Shown in pieces: positions 1-9,610 of a stretch of 64,000 bases of DNA (its first letter is position 1; every line of letters starts with the position of its first letter). Source of the DNA: Burkholderiales bacterium (GTDB lineage Bacteria > Pseudomonadota > Gammaproteobacteria > Burkholderiales > Burkholderiaceae_C). Location: assembly GCA_017307855.1 (NCBI GenBank), contig JAFKGD010000012.1:62001-126000 (forward strand), in the 5' to 3' direction. The position numbers and the translations under genes were made by a program. A model generated the notes under the pieces. It worked only from the letters and a program-made list of their open reading frames with translations, was not told the DNA's origin and made no database searches.

Positions 1-1920
1 CGGGTGGCCAACCTCGTGCTGCACGGTGCCGACCCGCAGCGCATCCTGCTGCTGACCTTCTCGCGCCGCGCAGCGCAGGAGCTGGAGCGCCGCGTGGGCA
101 CGGTGGTGGCGCGCGTGCTGGGGCTGGGCCTGACCCAGCCGCCCGCGCTGCCGTGGGCCGGCACTTTCCACGCCATCGGCGCGCGGCTGCTGCGCGAGCA
201 CGCGGCGTCGCTCGATCTGGACGAGTCATTCACCATCCACGACCGCGGCGACGCCGAAGACCTGCTGGGTCTGGTGCGTCACGACCTGGGCCTGTCGACC
301 ACGCGCAACCGCTTTCCGCAGAAGGGCACCTGCCTGTCGATCTACTCGCGCACGGTCAACGGCCAGCAGCCGCTGTCCGAGGTGCTGCACAAGCTCTATC
401 CATGGTGCGTGCAATGGGAGGACGAGCTGCGCCAGCTCTTCGGCGCCTACGTCGAGGCCAAGCAGTCGCAGAACGTGCTCGACTACGACGACCTGCTGCT
501 GTTCTGGTCCGAGATGATGGCCGAGCCGCAATTGGCGGCAGAAGTGGGCGCGCGTTTCGACCACGTGCTGGTGGACGAGTACCAGGACACCAACCGGTTG
601 CAGGCCGCCGTGCTGCTGGGCCTCAAGCCCGAGGGCACCGGCGTCACTGTGGTGGGCGACGACGCGCAGAGCATCTACGGCTTTCGCGGCGCCACGGTGC
701 GCAACATCCTCGACTTCCCTGCGGCGTTCACGCAGCCGGCGCGGCGCATCACGCTGGAGCGCAACTACCGATCGACGCAGCCGCTGCTCGACGTCTCCAA
801 CGCCGTGATCGCGCAGGCGGCCGAACGCCATGCCAAGACCCTGGTGGCCGACCGGGCGGGCGGCGGCCGGCCTCAGCTCGTCACCGTGGCCGATGACGCC
901 AGCCAGGCCCGCTGGGTGGCCGACCGCGTGCTGGAGCACCGCGAGGGCGGCATCGCGCTGACACAACAGGCGGTGCTGTTCCGCACCGCGTCGCACAGCG
1001 CGGCGCTGGAGCTCGAACTGGCACGGCGCAACATTCCGTTCGTTAAGTTCGGCGGGCTCAAGTTCCTGGAGGCCGCGCACGTCAAGGATCTGCTGGCCGT
1101 GCTGCGCTTCGCTCAGAACCCGCGCGGGCGCATGGCGGGCTTCCGGGTGCTGCAGCTGATCCCCGGCATCGGCCCGGCGCACGCCACGCGCCTGCTCGAC
1201 GCCATGGACAGTGCGGCCGAGCCTCTGGAGGCCGTGCGGGCCTTTCAGCCGCCGCCGGCCGCCGCGGGCGACTGGCCCGCCTTCGCGGCCCTGTACGGGC
1301 AGTTGCGCACGCCCCAGGCCGTGTGGCCGGCCGACCTGGCACAGGCCCATGCGTGGTATCGAGCACATCTGGCGCGGCTGTACGACGACGCGCCGTCGCG
1401 CCAGGCCGATCTCGATAACCTCGAACGGCTGGCCGCCAGCCACGGCAGCCGCGACCGCTTCCTGGCAGAACTCACGCTCGATCCGCCCGAGGCCACCAGC
1501 GGCCCGTCGGGCGCACCGCTGCGCGACGAGGATTACCTAATCCTCTCCACCATCCACTCGGCCAAGGGGCAGGAATGGACGTCGGTGCATGTGCTCAACG
1601 CGGTGGATGGCTGCATCCCGTCGGACCTGGCCACCGGCCAGCAGGACGACATCGAGGAAGAGCGGCGGCTGCTCTACGTGGCGCTCACGCGCGCCCGCGA
1701 CCACCTGCAGGTGCTGGTGCCGGCGCGCTTCTACATCACCCAGCAGGGCGCCGGTGGCGACCGGCACCTCTACGCCTCGCGCTCGCGGTTCGTGTCCGAT
1801 GCGATGGTGCCGTCGTTCGACTGTGTGCTGCCGCCGCAGGCCCCTCCACAGGGACGCGCGGGCACCGCGTCATCGGTACAGATCAGGGTGAGGGAGAAGG
1901 CTCGCGCGGCGTGGCGCTGA
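1..1920 (+). CDS. UvrD/Rep-family ATP-dependent DNA helicase, 5' end outside window
   Basis: This is a superfamily 1A 3'-5' DNA helicase of the UvrD/PcrA/Rep type, which unwinds DNA in repair or replication restart. The reading frame is open to the first base and the visible part begins at motif Ia (LLLTFSRRAAQEL), so the N-terminal Walker A segment lies upstream of the window. Visible motifs in order are DEYQDTN (motif II), GDDAQSIYGFRGA (III), LERNYRST (IV), TIHSAKGQEW (V) and the closing LLYVALTRARDHL (VI). About 640 residues are present, so the full protein is probably near 690. It could be any UvrD paralogue; the family call is firm, the exact name is not. Confidence 0.93.
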   Translation, partial: RVANLVLHGADPQRILLLTFSRRAAQELERRVGTVVARVLGLGLTQPPALPWAGTFHAIGARLLREHAASLDLDESFTIHDRGDAEDLLGLVRHDLGLSTTRNRFPQKGTCLSIYSRTVNGQQPLSEVLHKLYPWCVQWEDELRQLFGAYVEAKQSQNVLDYDDLLLFWSEMMAEPQLAAEVGARFDHVLVDEYQDTNRLQAAVLLGLKPEGTGVTVVGDDAQSIYGFRGATVRNILDFPAAFTQPARRITLERNYRSTQPLLDVSNAVIAQAAERHAKTLVADRAGGGRPQLVTVADDASQARWVADRVLEHREGGIALTQQAVLFRTASHSAALELELARRNIPFVKFGGLKFLEAAHVKDLLAVLRFAQNPRGRMAGFRVLQLIPGIGPAHATRLLDAMDSAAEPLEAVRAFQPPPAAAGDWPAFAALYGQLRTPQAVWPADLAQAHAWYRAHLARLYDDAPSRQADLDNLERLAASHGSRDRFLAELTLDPPEATSGPSGAPLRDEDYLILSTIHSAKGQEWTSVHVLNAVDGCIPSDLATGQQDDIEEERRLLYVALTRARDHLQVLVPARFYITQQGAGGDRHLYASRSRFVSDAMVPSFDCVLPPQAPPQGRAGTASSVQIRVREKARAAWR

Positions 1921-1934
1921 AGTGCCGGACGGGT

Positions 1935-2201
1935 TCAGAGATCGGCGAAGCCGGTATCGCCCGTGTGTTCGCGCCGGTGCCAGGCATCGACCCAGTCGAT
2001 CGCTCGCGCGCGCAGCAGGTCGATGCCGGCGCGGCTGTCGAGATCGGGACGCACGATGGAGAGCCGGCATTTGCGGGCCGATTCGAGCTGCAGCTCGACA
2101 TAGGCGCAAAGGTACGAACCATCCGGGGCCGTCACCTCATGGAAGTGCATGTTCCAGAGGCCGTAGGCCTCGGTGCGCAGCGCCTTGTCACCAAAATCCA
2201 T
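1935..2201 (-). CDS. conserved hypothetical protein, 88 aa
   Basis: Small soluble protein with no recognised domain. It starts with MDFGDKALRTEAYG and ends GDTGFADL; its composition is balanced and acidic/aromatic (LWNMHFHEV, VDAWHRREHT), unlike the Ala/Arg/Pro-rich translations of shadow frames. The ATG at 2201 is used because the longer upstream frame would run through the neighbouring membrane-protein gene. It sits 59 bp after that gene on the same strand and ends 14 bp from the convergent helicase stop, so the two small genes may form a pair. Function unknown. Confidence 0.6.
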   Translation of the reverse strand: MDFGDKALRTEAYGLWNMHFHEVTAPDGSYLCAYVELQLESARKCRLSIVRPDLDSRAGIDLLRARAIDWVDAWHRREHTGDTGFADL

Positions 2202-2260
2202 GAGGAACCCCAGTACTGCCGAAGGCGCCCGTGGCGCCGTGGAGTTGCAGTGTAAGCCGC

Positions 2261-2515
2261 TCAGGCCCCTGTGGGCGGAGAGCCCTGCTGACGCCCGGGC
2301 GATGCGCCCGTAGCCTGGCGATAGCCGCGCCACGCCTGAAACACACCAAAGAACAGGCCCATCGCCCCGAACAGCACGACGACCGTGAATGACTGCCGGC
2401 GGTCGAGCTGGATGCCGAAAAACAGCCACAGCCACACCACGGCGAAGACCGCCCCGGCGCACCAGGCGAAGGTGGCATGCAGGACCAGGCGCAGCGCGTC
2501 GAGTCCCCAACTCAT
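2261..2515 (-). CDS. small two-helix membrane protein, 84 aa
   Basis: Small inner-membrane protein without a recognised family. From the ATG at 2515 it reads MSWGLDALRLVLHATF, followed by two hydrophobic segments at about residues 11-34 (ATFAWCAGAVFAVVWLWLFF) and 42-60 (SFTVVVLFGAMGLFFGVF), with a charged turn QLDRRQ between them and a polar tail rich in Gly, Pro and Gln. Longer upstream extensions of this frame are rejected because they become Arg/Trp-rich. It is divergent from aat, about 110 bp away, and precedes the 88-residue unknown gene. Function not inferred. Confidence 0.6.
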   Translation of the reverse strand: MSWGLDALRLVLHATFAWCAGAVFAVVWLWLFFGIQLDRRQSFTVVVLFGAMGLFFGVFQAWRGYRQATGASPGRQQGSPPTGA

Positions 2516-2628
2516 GGGCGCCGCCAAAAATACAATGTCCCGGTGACATCCATCGCCACCGCCATCCATGCCGTTTGCATGAGACCCAGTGTATCGAGTG
2601 GCCCTGGCCGGCCAGCCGGAACAACCCC

Positions 2629-3378
2629 ATGAAATTGCCCTGGTTGCAACCCGGCGACAGCTTCCCGCCCGCCGCCAGCGCGTGGGGGCCGGCCAGCCCG
2701 GCACCCGGCCTGCTGGCGGCCGGCGGCGCGCTGGACGTGCCCACGCTGGTGTCGGCCTACTCGCAGGGCATCTTTCCGTGGTTCAGCCGTGACCAGCCGA
2801 TCCTGTGGTGGAGCACCGATCCGCGCATGGTGCTCCATCCGCCCGAATTCCGCCTGCACCGCTCGCTGCGCCAGGCCATCCGCAGGCTGGAGTCGCAGCC
2901 CGGGGCCGAGGTGCGCTTCGACACTGCCTTCGGCGAGGTGATACGGGCCTGCGCACAGAGTCCGCGCCAGGGTCAGGGCGGCACCTGGATCGTGGACGAG
3001 ATGGTGCAGGCCTACGAGGCGCTGCACGCGGCCGGCCACGCCCACAGCGTCGAGACCTGGATCGATGGCGAACTGGCCGGGGGCCTTTACTGCGTGGCGC
3101 TGGGCCACGCGGTGTTCGGCGAATCGATGTTCGCGCGCCGCACCGATGCGTCGAAGATCGCGCTCGCGGCGCTGGTGGCGTTCTGCCTGCGCCACGACAT
3201 CCCGCGCATCGACTGCCAGCAGAACACGCGCCACCTCGCGTCGCTGGGCGCACGCGAGATCCCGCGCCGCGACTTCGTGGCGGGCGTCGCCGAAGCTGCC
3301 GCGCAGGCCGGTCCGCACTGGCGGTTCGAGCCCGTATACTGGAATCACCTGTCCAGCCTTCGATCCAACGGCACGTGA
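2629..3378 (+). CDS. aat: leucyl/phenylalanyl-tRNA-protein transferase
   Basis: Cytoplasmic enzyme of the bacterial N-degron pathway; it transfers Leu or Phe from aminoacyl-tRNA to proteins with N-terminal Arg or Lys, marking them for ClpS/ClpAP. The 249-residue protein has family features: the early block [14 protein letters not shown], then WWSTDPRM, the segment [18 protein letters not shown], and [14 protein letters not shown] towards the C-terminus. The ATG at 2629 gives the usual length; an upstream in-frame extension to 2389 is low-complexity. Its stop overlaps the GTG start of bpt by four bases (GTGA), so the two N-degron transferases are probably translationally coupled, a pairing known in betaproteobacteria. 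Confidence 0.96.
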   Translation: MKLPWLQPGDSFPPAASAWGPASPAPGLLAAGGALDVPTLVSAYSQGIFPWFSRDQPILWWSTDPRMVLHPPEFRLHRSLRQAIRRLESQPGAEVRFDTAFGEVIRACAQSPRQGQGGTWIVDEMVQAYEALHAAGHAHSVETWIDGELAGGLYCVALGHAVFGESMFARRTDASKIALAALVAFCLRHDIPRIDCQQNTRHLASLGAREIPRRDFVAGVAEAAAQAGPHWRFEPVYWNHLSSLRSNGT

Positions 3379-4124
3379 CGCATCTCAAGGACCTGCCGCT
3401 GCAGACGTTGCAGTTTTATGCAACGGCACCGTATCCCTGCAGCTACCTCCCCGGCCGCCAGGCCCGTTCGCAGGTGGCCACGCCCAGTCACCTGATCCAC
3501 AACGATACCTACTCCGACCTCGTGATGCGGGGCTTCCGCCGCAGCGGGATGTTCACCTACCGCCCGTATTGCGACGGTTGCCGCGCGTGCATCCCGCTGC
3601 GCGTGAAGGCGGCAGACTTCGTTCCCACGCGCAGCCAGCGCCGCGCCTGGAGCCGCCACGCCGGCCTGCAGGCACGCGTGCTCAAGCTGTGCTTCATGCC
3701 CGAGCACTACCAGCTGTACCTGCGCTACCAGACCGGCCGCCACGCCGGTGGCGGCATGGACCACGACAGCATCGACCAGTACACGCAGTTCCTGCTGCAA
3801 AGTCGCGTCAACTCGCGCCTCGTCGAGTTCCGGGAATCGCTGCCCGACGGCAGCGCCGGCCCGCTGCGCATGGTGTCCATCCTCGACGTCCTGGACGACG
3901 GCATCTCGGCGGTCTACACCTACTACGAGCCCGACCTGAACGCGAGCTACGGCACGTATGGCGTCCTCTGGCAGATCGAGCAGGCGCGCCAGCTCCGCCT
4001 GCCACACGTCTACCTGGGCTACTGGATCGCACAGAGCGACAAGATGAGCTACAAAGCCCGCTTCAACCCGCACGAGGTGTTGGTCGATGGTCACTGGATT
4101 GCGGGTCCGGGCGCCGCGCCTTGA
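3375..4124 (+). CDS. bpt: aspartate/glutamate leucyltransferase
   Basis: Transfers leucine to proteins with N-terminal Asp or Glu, feeding them to ClpS/ClpAP; this is the bacterial relative of eukaryotic ATE1. The 249-residue protein shows the N-terminal Cys-rich block [18 protein letters not shown], then the core [20 protein letters not shown] and [17 protein letters not shown]. The start is a GTG that shares bases with the aat stop codon; the downstream residues [14 protein letters not shown] match where family members begin. Sequence upstream in this frame is aat read out of frame. Second gene of the aat-bpt unit. Confidence 0.95.
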   Translation: MTHLKDLPLQTLQFYATAPYPCSYLPGRQARSQVATPSHLIHNDTYSDLVMRGFRRSGMFTYRPYCDGCRACIPLRVKAADFVPTRSQRRAWSRHAGLQARVLKLCFMPEHYQLYLRYQTGRHAGGGMDHDSIDQYTQFLLQSRVNSRLVEFRESLPDGSAGPLRMVSILDVLDDGISAVYTYYEPDLNASYGTYGVLWQIEQARQLRLPHVYLGYWIAQSDKMSYKARFNPHEVLVDGHWIAGPGAAP

Positions 4125-4167
4125 TTTCACAAGGTAAAATTCGGCGAGAACTTCCAACAACAGCAGT

Positions 4168-4953
4168 ATGAAGAGAACCGAGCCCGGCGTGCCCGCCACC
4201 CCGACCATCCAGGTGATCGAGCGCATGTTCGCGCTGATCGACGTGCTGGCGTCGCGGGAGGAAGCCATCTCTCTCAAGGAAATCAGCGAGAAGACGGGCC
4301 TGCACCCCTCCACCACGCATCGGATCCTCAACGATCTGGCGATCGGCCGCTTCGTCGACCGCCCCGAGGCCGGCAGCTACCGGCTGGGCATGCGGCTGCT
4401 GGAGCTGGGCAACATGGTCAAGGGGCGGCTGAACGTGCGCGATGCCGCGCTGCACCCGATGCGCGAGTTGCACAAGCAGATCCAGCAGCCGGTCAACCTC
4501 AGCATGCGGCAGGGTGACGAGATCGTGTATATCGAGCGCGCCTACAGCGAGCGCTCCGGCATGCAGGTGGTGCGTGCCATCGGCGGCCGCGCACCGCTCC
4601 ACCTCACCTCCACCGGCAAGCTGTTCCTGGCCGCGGACGATCCGCAGCGCGTGCGGGCCTATGCCACCCGCACGGGACTCTCGGGCCACACGCGCAACAG
4701 CATCACGCAACTGCCGGTGCTGGAGCGCGAGCTGTCCAAGGCCCGCCAGTACGGCGTCGCCCGCGACAACGAGGAACTGGAGATGGGCGTGCGCTGCATG
4801 GCGGCCGGCATCTACGACGATCAGGACAAGCTGGTGGCCGGACTGTCGATCTCGGCGCCGGCCGACCGACTGGATGAAGGATGGCTGCCCCGCCTGCAGG
4901 ACACCGCGCAGGAAATTTCAGTGGCACTGGGCCACCGTCCCACGCCGCGCTGA
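4168..4953 (+). CDS. IclR-family transcriptional regulator
   Basis: DNA-binding regulator of the IclR family, 261 residues. An N-terminal winged helix-turn-helix lies at about residues 12-75 (VIERMFALIDVLAS, then LKEISEKTGLHPSTTHRIL). The C-terminal effector-binding domain contains the typical GRAPLHLTSTGKLFLA and ELEMGVRCMAAGIYDD stretches. It lies 43 bp after bpt; a TAAAAT at 4135-4140 could be its own -10 box, so it may be transcribed separately. A strong intrinsic terminator follows at 4974-5007. Effector and target genes cannot be read from the sequence, since no catabolic genes adjoin. Confidence 0.93.
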   Translation: MKRTEPGVPATPTIQVIERMFALIDVLASREEAISLKEISEKTGLHPSTTHRILNDLAIGRFVDRPEAGSYRLGMRLLELGNMVKGRLNVRDAALHPMRELHKQIQQPVNLSMRQGDEIVYIERAYSERSGMQVVRAIGGRAPLHLTSTGKLFLAADDPQRVRAYATRTGLSGHTRNSITQLPVLERELSKARQYGVARDNEELEMGVRCMAAGIYDDQDKLVAGLSISAPADRLDEGWLPRLQDTAQEISVALGHRPTPR

Positions 4954-4973
4954 TCTCAGTGCGGCAGGGGCGA

Positions 4974-5007
4974 AAAACAAAAGCGGCCCGTGGGCCGCTT
5001 TTGTTTT
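4974..5007. terminator. bidirectional intrinsic terminator
   Basis: Perfect inverted repeat with arms AAAACAAAAGCGGCC (4974-4988) and GGCCGCTTTTGTTTT (4993-5007) and a four-base loop (CGTG). The GC-rich core is flanked by A-rich and T-rich tracts, so it can terminate both the plus-strand IclR gene, which ends at 4953, and the minus-strand pbpG gene, which ends at 5032. Confidence 0.9.
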
Positions 5008-5031
5008 GGGCAAGGCGCTCGTTGTGGCCAG

Positions 5032-6159
5032 TCAGCCGTTGATCTGGCGCGCGACCACCGGGATCGGCACGGCACCGCCGGGCATGAAACTGTCATGGTT
5101 GGCCTCGACCCATTTGCGCACGCGCTCGGCGTCGCCCAGGCGGCTGAGCTTTCCGGCGGAGTCGAGGAAGACCATCACCAGCCGGCGGCCGGCGATGCGC
5201 GCCTGCATCACGAGGCACTGGCCAGCTTCGCTGATGTAGCCGGTCTTCTGCAATCCGATGTCCCATGACGGGTTCTTCACCAGCCGGTTGGTGTTGTTGT
5301 ATTGCAGGGTACGGTTGCCCACGGCCACTTCGTAACCGGGGGACGTGGAGTAGTCGCGCAGCAGCGGATCCTGCGCCGTCACGCCCACCAGGATCGCCAG
5401 ATCCTGCGCGCTCGACTGATTGCGGCTCGACAGGCCCGTGGGTTCGACATAGCGTGTATCGCGCATGCCCAGCGTGCGGGCTCGCGCATTCATCGCGTTC
5501 ACGAACACGCCCAGGCCGCCCGGATAGGTACGGCCCAGCGCGTGCGCCGCACGGTTTTCACTCGACATCAGTGCCAGGTGCAGAAGCTCGGCGCGCGAGA
5601 GCGTGGTGCCCACGCGCAGGCGTGAACCGCTCCACTTCTCGGTGTCGACATCGTCCTGCGTGATGGTGATCATCTCGTCCATCGGCAGATGGGCTTCGCT
5701 GATCAGCAGGCCCGTCATGAGCTTGGTGAGCGATGCGATCGGCAGCACGGCGTGATCGTTCTTGGACAGCAGCACCTCCTGCGTGTCCTGGTCGATCACC
5801 AGGGCAACACTGGATTTGAGGTCGAGTTCGTCCGCGGTCTTGTGGAGGCCGGCCATGGTGGCGTAGGACACCCGGGCAGGTGCGGCCACCCGCACCACAT
5901 TGCTCTTGCTGCGCAGGGCCGCCTTGGAGACGACGCGGCCCTTGGTCGCGGACGTGGCCTTGCGCACGGCCACCTTCTGCGTGCTCTTGGAGGCCGCCTG
6001 CTTCTTGATGACGACTTTCTTCTTGGCCGGCTTGCTTTTGCTCTGCGCGTCGGCCGGCAACGGCACGGAGGTGAGCGCCGCCGCCGCGACGGCAAGCGTG
6101 AGCAACTGCAATCCTTGCTTCAGGGACCGGGAGAAACGAAACAAGGTAGGCAATGGCAT
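5032..6159 (-). CDS. pbpG: D-Ala-D-Ala endopeptidase, PBP7 type
   Basis: Periplasmic serine peptidase of the S11/low-molecular-weight PBP family, cutting peptidoglycan cross-links or terminal D-Ala. The 375-residue protein has a signal peptide (about 1-38, ending PADAQ) and the three penicillin-binding motifs: SLTK with nucleophile Ser143, SEN at 200-202 and KTG at 305-307. Between signal and catalytic domain lies an unusually Lys-rich linker (about 41-90, with repeats such as KPAKKKVVIKK). The ATG at 6159 is preceded by GGAG eight bases upstream; an upstream in-frame extension would place residues ahead of the signal peptide. A possible promoter (TTGCGC, 15 bp, TATACA) overlaps the leuA terminator. 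Confidence 0.94.
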   Translation of the reverse strand: MPLPTLFRFSRSLKQGLQLLTLAVAAAALTSVPLPADAQSKSKPAKKKVVIKKQAASKSTQKVAVRKATSATKGRVVSKAALRSKSNVVRVAAPARVSYATMAGLHKTADELDLKSSVALVIDQDTQEVLLSKNDHAVLPIASLTKLMTGLLISEAHLPMDEMITITQDDVDTEKWSGSRLRVGTTLSRAELLHLALMSSENRAAHALGRTYPGGLGVFVNAMNARARTLGMRDTRYVEPTGLSSRNQSSAQDLAILVGVTAQDPLLRDYSTSPGYEVAVGNRTLQYNNTNRLVKNPSWDIGLQKTGYISEAGQCLVMQARIAGRRLVMVFLDSAGKLSRLGDAERVRKWVEANHDSFMPGGAVPIPVVARQING

Positions 6160-6209
6160 AGGTGTGATCTCCGGCGGGCAAGACGACGGTCGCAGTGTAT
6201 AGAAATTAA

Positions 6210-6245
6210 AAAAGCTGCGCAATATCAATTACTTGCGCAGCTTTT
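6210..6245 (-). terminator. intrinsic terminator after leuA
   Basis: Perfect 13-bp stem with arms AAAAGCTGCGCAA (6210-6222) and TTGCGCAGCTTTT (6233-6245) and a ten-base loop. Read on the minus strand it is followed by a T-rich tract (TTTTTTAATTT), 32 bp after the leuA stop, so it closes the pssA-leuA-leuA stretch. Confidence 0.92.
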
Positions 6246-6277
6246 CTCAACCCGGCCGACAAATATAAGGGTTTACC

Positions 6278-7816
6278 CTATCCTTGCGCGGCGACACGAT
6301 CAGCTTTGCTATGTAACTTGTTGAGAGCGCTCAGGTAAGCCTTGGCCGACGCGACCACGATGTCCGGATCCGCGCCCACGCCATTCACGACCCGCCCCGA
6401 GTTTTGCAGCCGGACCGTGACCTCGCCCTGACTTTCCGTCGAACCGCTGATCGCGTTCACCGAATAAAGCACCATTTCGGCCCCGCTTTTTACATGGCTC
6501 TCGATCGCCTTGAGCGAAGCATCCACCGGCCCGTTGCCTACCGATTCGCCCTTGACCTCGCGGCCGTCGACAGTGAAGACGATGCGCGCGCGCGGCTGCT
6601 CGCCGGTTTCGCTGTGCTGGGCCAGCGACACGAAGCCGTATTGCTCACGCTCGCTCGTCACCGACTCGTCGCTCACCAGCGCCAGGATGTCCTCGTCGAA
6701 GATCTCGCTCTTGCGATCGGCCAGTTCCTTGAACCGGGTGAACGCCGTGTTGACCTCGGCCTCGCTGTCCAGCTGCACACCCAGATCCTGCAGGCGCTGC
6801 TTGAACGCATTGCGGCCCGAGAGCTTGCCCAGCACGATCTTGTTGGCGCTCCAGCCCACATCCTCGGCGCGCATGATTTCGTAGGTGTCGCGTGCCTTGA
6901 GCACGCCGTCCTGGTGAATGCCGGAAGCATGCGCAAATGCGTTGGCCCCGACCACGGCCTTGTTGGGCTGCACCACGAAACCCGTGGTCTGGCTCACCAT
7001 GCGGCTGGCCGCGACGATGTGCTGCGTGTCGATGCCCAACGAGAGCCCGAAATAGTCACGGCGCGTCTTCACGGCCATCACCACTTCTTCGAGCGAGCAG
7101 TTGCCCGCGCGCTCGCCCAGGCCGTTGATCGTGCATTCGATCTGCCGCGCACCGCCGATCTTCACTCCCGCCAGCGAATTGGCCACGGCCATGCCCAGGT
7201 CGTTGTGGCAGTGCACCGACCAGATCGCCTTGTCGCTGTTGGGCACGCGCTCGCGCAGCGTGCGGATGAAGTTGCCGTAGAGCTCGGGCACGGCGTAACC
7301 CACGGTGTCGGGCACGTTGATGGTGGTCGCGCCTTCGGCGATCACGGCTTCGAGCACGCGGCAGAGGAAATCGACGTCGCTGCGGTAGCCGTCCTCGGGC
7401 GAGAACTCGATGTCGCCACACAGGTTGCGGGCGAAGCGCACCGACTGCTTCGCCTGCTCGAGCACCTGCTCGGGCGTCATGCGCAGCTTCTTCTCCATGT
7501 GCAACGCCGAGGTGGCGATGAAGGTGTGGATACGCGCGCGCTCGGCGCCCTTGAGCGCTTCGGCTGCGCGCGCAATGTCTCGGTCGTTGGCCCGCGAGAG
7601 CGAGCACACGGTGGAGTCCTTGACCGCGTTGGCGATCGCCTGCACGGCCTCGAAGTCACCATTGGAGCTGGCAGCGAAGCCGGCCTCGATCACGTCCACT
7701 TTCAGGCGTTCGAGCTGGCGCGCAATGCGCAGCTTTTCGTCCCGGGTCATGGACGCGCCGGGCGACTGTTCGCCATCGCGCAAGGTGGTGTCGAAGATGA
7801 TGAGTTGATCGCTCAT
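6278..7816 (-). CDS. leuA: 2-isopropylmalate synthase, long-form type 1
   Basis: Condenses 2-ketoisovalerate and acetyl-CoA to 2-isopropylmalate, the first committed step of leucine synthesis. The 512-residue protein resembles the E. coli-type enzyme: the TIM-barrel domain opens with [16 protein letters not shown], and contains the metal-binding block [15 protein letters not shown] and the signature [15 protein letters not shown], followed by a subdomain ([17 protein letters not shown]) and a C-terminal LeuA dimer/feedback domain (about 370-500). The ATG at 7816 has AAGGA upstream. It follows a second, unrelated-type 2-isopropylmalate synthase by 38 bp on the same strand and is probably co-transcribed with it. 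Confidence 0.96.
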   Translation of the reverse strand: MSDQLIIFDTTLRDGEQSPGASMTRDEKLRIARQLERLKVDVIEAGFAASSNGDFEAVQAIANAVKDSTVCSLSRANDRDIARAAEALKGAERARIHTFIATSALHMEKKLRMTPEQVLEQAKQSVRFARNLCGDIEFSPEDGYRSDVDFLCRVLEAVIAEGATTINVPDTVGYAVPELYGNFIRTLRERVPNSDKAIWSVHCHNDLGMAVANSLAGVKIGGARQIECTINGLGERAGNCSLEEVVMAVKTRRDYFGLSLGIDTQHIVAASRMVSQTTGFVVQPNKAVVGANAFAHASGIHQDGVLKARDTYEIMRAEDVGWSANKIVLGKLSGRNAFKQRLQDLGVQLDSEAEVNTAFTRFKELADRKSEIFDEDILALVSDESVTSEREQYGFVSLAQHSETGEQPRARIVFTVDGREVKGESVGNGPVDASLKAIESHVKSGAEMVLYSVNAISGSTESQGEVTVRLQNSGRVVNGVGADPDIVVASAKAYLSALNKLHSKADRVAAQG

Positions 7817-7854
7817 GGGGGATTCCTTTGTTCTCGTGTCTCGTGGCGTCGCGC

Positions 7855-9546
7855 TCAGGCGGCCGCAGCGGTTTCGCCCGACTGTACCGCGATGCCCGAG
7901 CGGCGCAGGCCGCTGAGGATGGCCTTGAGCGAGGCGCCGACGATGTCGGCATCCACGCCCACGCCGAAGAGCGTGCGGTCGTCAGCCACGCGCAGTTCGA
8001 TGTAGGCCACGGCGCGGGCGTTGGCACCCGATCCGATGGCGTGTTCGTGGTAGTCCATCACGCGCACCGGCTGGCCCGTGGCCTCGGCCAGGCCGCTCAC
8101 GAAGGCATCGATCGGGCCCGTGCCCTGGCCGACGATCTCGCAGGCCTGCTCGCCCACCATGGCGCGCGCCCGGATGTTCACGGGCTGGCCACTGCCCTGC
8201 CCCGTCAGTTCGTGCGTCGGTGCCACGACGTCGACGAGGCCGTACTCGCGTTCGAACAGCGAGAAGATGTCGCGCGCGGTGAGTTCCTTGCCATCGGTGT
8301 CCATCACGCGCTGCACCACCTGGCTGAACTCGATCTGCAGGCGGCGTGGCAGCTCGAAGCCGAATTCGCTCTCGAGCAGGTAAGAGATGCCGCCCTTGCC
8401 CGACTGGCTGTTGACGCGGATCACGGCCTCGTAGCTGCGGCCCAGATCCTTGGGATCCACCGGCAGGTAGGGAATGTTCCAGATGTCGCCATCGCGGCGC
8501 GCGGCGAAGGCCTTCTTGATCGCATCCTGATGCGAGCCCGAGAACGACGTGTAGACCAGGTCGCCCGCATACGGGTGGCGCGGGTGCACCGGCAACTGGT
8601 TGCAGTGCTCGACCACGCGGCGGATCTCGTCGATATCAGAGAAGTCCAGTTCGGGATCGACGCCCTGCGTGTAGAGGTTGAGCGCGACGTTGACGAGGTC
8701 GAGGTTGCCAGTGCGCTCGCCATTGCCGAACAGGCAACCCTCGATGCGGTCCGCGCCGGCCATGAGCGCGAACTCACCGGCCGCCGTGCCCGTGCCGCGA
8801 TCATTGTGCGGATGCACCGACAGCACGATGGAATTCCGGCGTTCGAGATTGCGGTGCATCCACTCGATCATGTCGGCGAAGATGTTGGGCGTCGAATGCT
8901 CGACCGTCGAAGGCAGGTTGACGATGCACTTGTGGGCGGGCGTGGGTGCCCAGGTCTCGGTCACCGCATCGACAACACGCTTGGAAAACGCGAGCTCGGT
9001 GCCCGAGAACATTTCGGGCGAGTACTGGAACGACCAGTGCGTTTGCGGCTGTTCCGCCGCGAGTTGACTGAACAGCCGGGCTTGCGACACCGCAAGATCA
9101 ACGATGCCGTCCTCATCCATGCCGAGCACGACTTTGCGCATCACGGGCGCCACGGCGTTGTAGAGATGCACGATGACCCGGCGGGCGCCGTGCAGCGATT
9201 CGAAGGTGCGGCGGATGAGCGGTTCGCGCGCCTGCGTCAGCACCTGGATCGTGACGTCTTCAGGAATCAGGTTCTCGTCGATGAGGCGGCGCACGAAGTC
9301 GAATTCGACCTGGGATGCGGAAGGAAAGCCGACTTCGATTTCCTTGAAGCCGATGCGCACCAGCAACTGGAACATGCGCAGCTTGCGCTCGATGTCCATC
9401 GGCTCGATCAGGGCCTGGTTGCCGTCACGCAGGTCGGTGCTCAGCCAGATGGGCGCGCGGGTCAGGACGGCATCGGGCCAGGTGCGGTCACGCAGGGCGA
9501 CCGGGGCGAATGCACTGTATTTGCTGGCTGGCTGTTTCAACATCAT
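7855..9546 (-). CDS. leuA: 2-isopropylmalate synthase, type 2
   Basis: Same reaction as the downstream leuA but of the longer type found in actinobacteria, yeast and many proteobacteria. From ATG 9546 it is 563 residues. The barrel begins [17 protein letters not shown], has the metal-binding block [16 protein letters not shown] and the signature [18 protein letters not shown], then [13 protein letters not shown], and ends in a LeuA dimer domain for leucine feedback. The Shine-Dalgarno GGAAGAAG lies five bases before the start; a second ATG follows directly. A leucine-rich leader peptide and terminator precede it (9591-9697), which suggests attenuation by charged leucyl-tRNA. It lies downstream of pssA. 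Confidence 0.96.
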   Translation of the reverse strand: MMLKQPASKYSAFAPVALRDRTWPDAVLTRAPIWLSTDLRDGNQALIEPMDIERKLRMFQLLVRIGFKEIEVGFPSASQVEFDFVRRLIDENLIPEDVTIQVLTQAREPLIRRTFESLHGARRVIVHLYNAVAPVMRKVVLGMDEDGIVDLAVSQARLFSQLAAEQPQTHWSFQYSPEMFSGTELAFSKRVVDAVTETWAPTPAHKCIVNLPSTVEHSTPNIFADMIEWMHRNLERRNSIVLSVHPHNDRGTGTAAGEFALMAGADRIEGCLFGNGERTGNLDLVNVALNLYTQGVDPELDFSDIDEIRRVVEHCNQLPVHPRHPYAGDLVYTSFSGSHQDAIKKAFAARRDGDIWNIPYLPVDPKDLGRSYEAVIRVNSQSGKGGISYLLESEFGFELPRRLQIEFSQVVQRVMDTDGKELTARDIFSLFEREYGLVDVVAPTHELTGQGSGQPVNIRARAMVGEQACEIVGQGTGPIDAFVSGLAEATGQPVRVMDYHEHAIGSGANARAVAYIELRVADDRTLFGVGVDADIVGASLKAILSGLRRSGIAVQSGETAAAA

Positions 9547-9572
9547 GATGACTTCTTCCGTTGGATCGAGAA

Positions 9573-9610
9573 ACCAGCAGCCCCACAAGGAAAAACGGCC
9601 CGCTGCTGGT
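9573..9610 (-). other. second hairpin between attenuator and type-2 leuA
   Basis: Perfect 9-bp stem with arms GCTGCTGGT (9602-9610) and ACCAGCAGC (9573-9581). On the RNA the upstream arm falls in the loop of the leu terminator and the downstream arm lies after its U-tract, so the two stems exclude each other. Because the downstream arm is made after the termination decision, it could matter only for read-through transcripts. Function not known. Confidence 0.4.
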
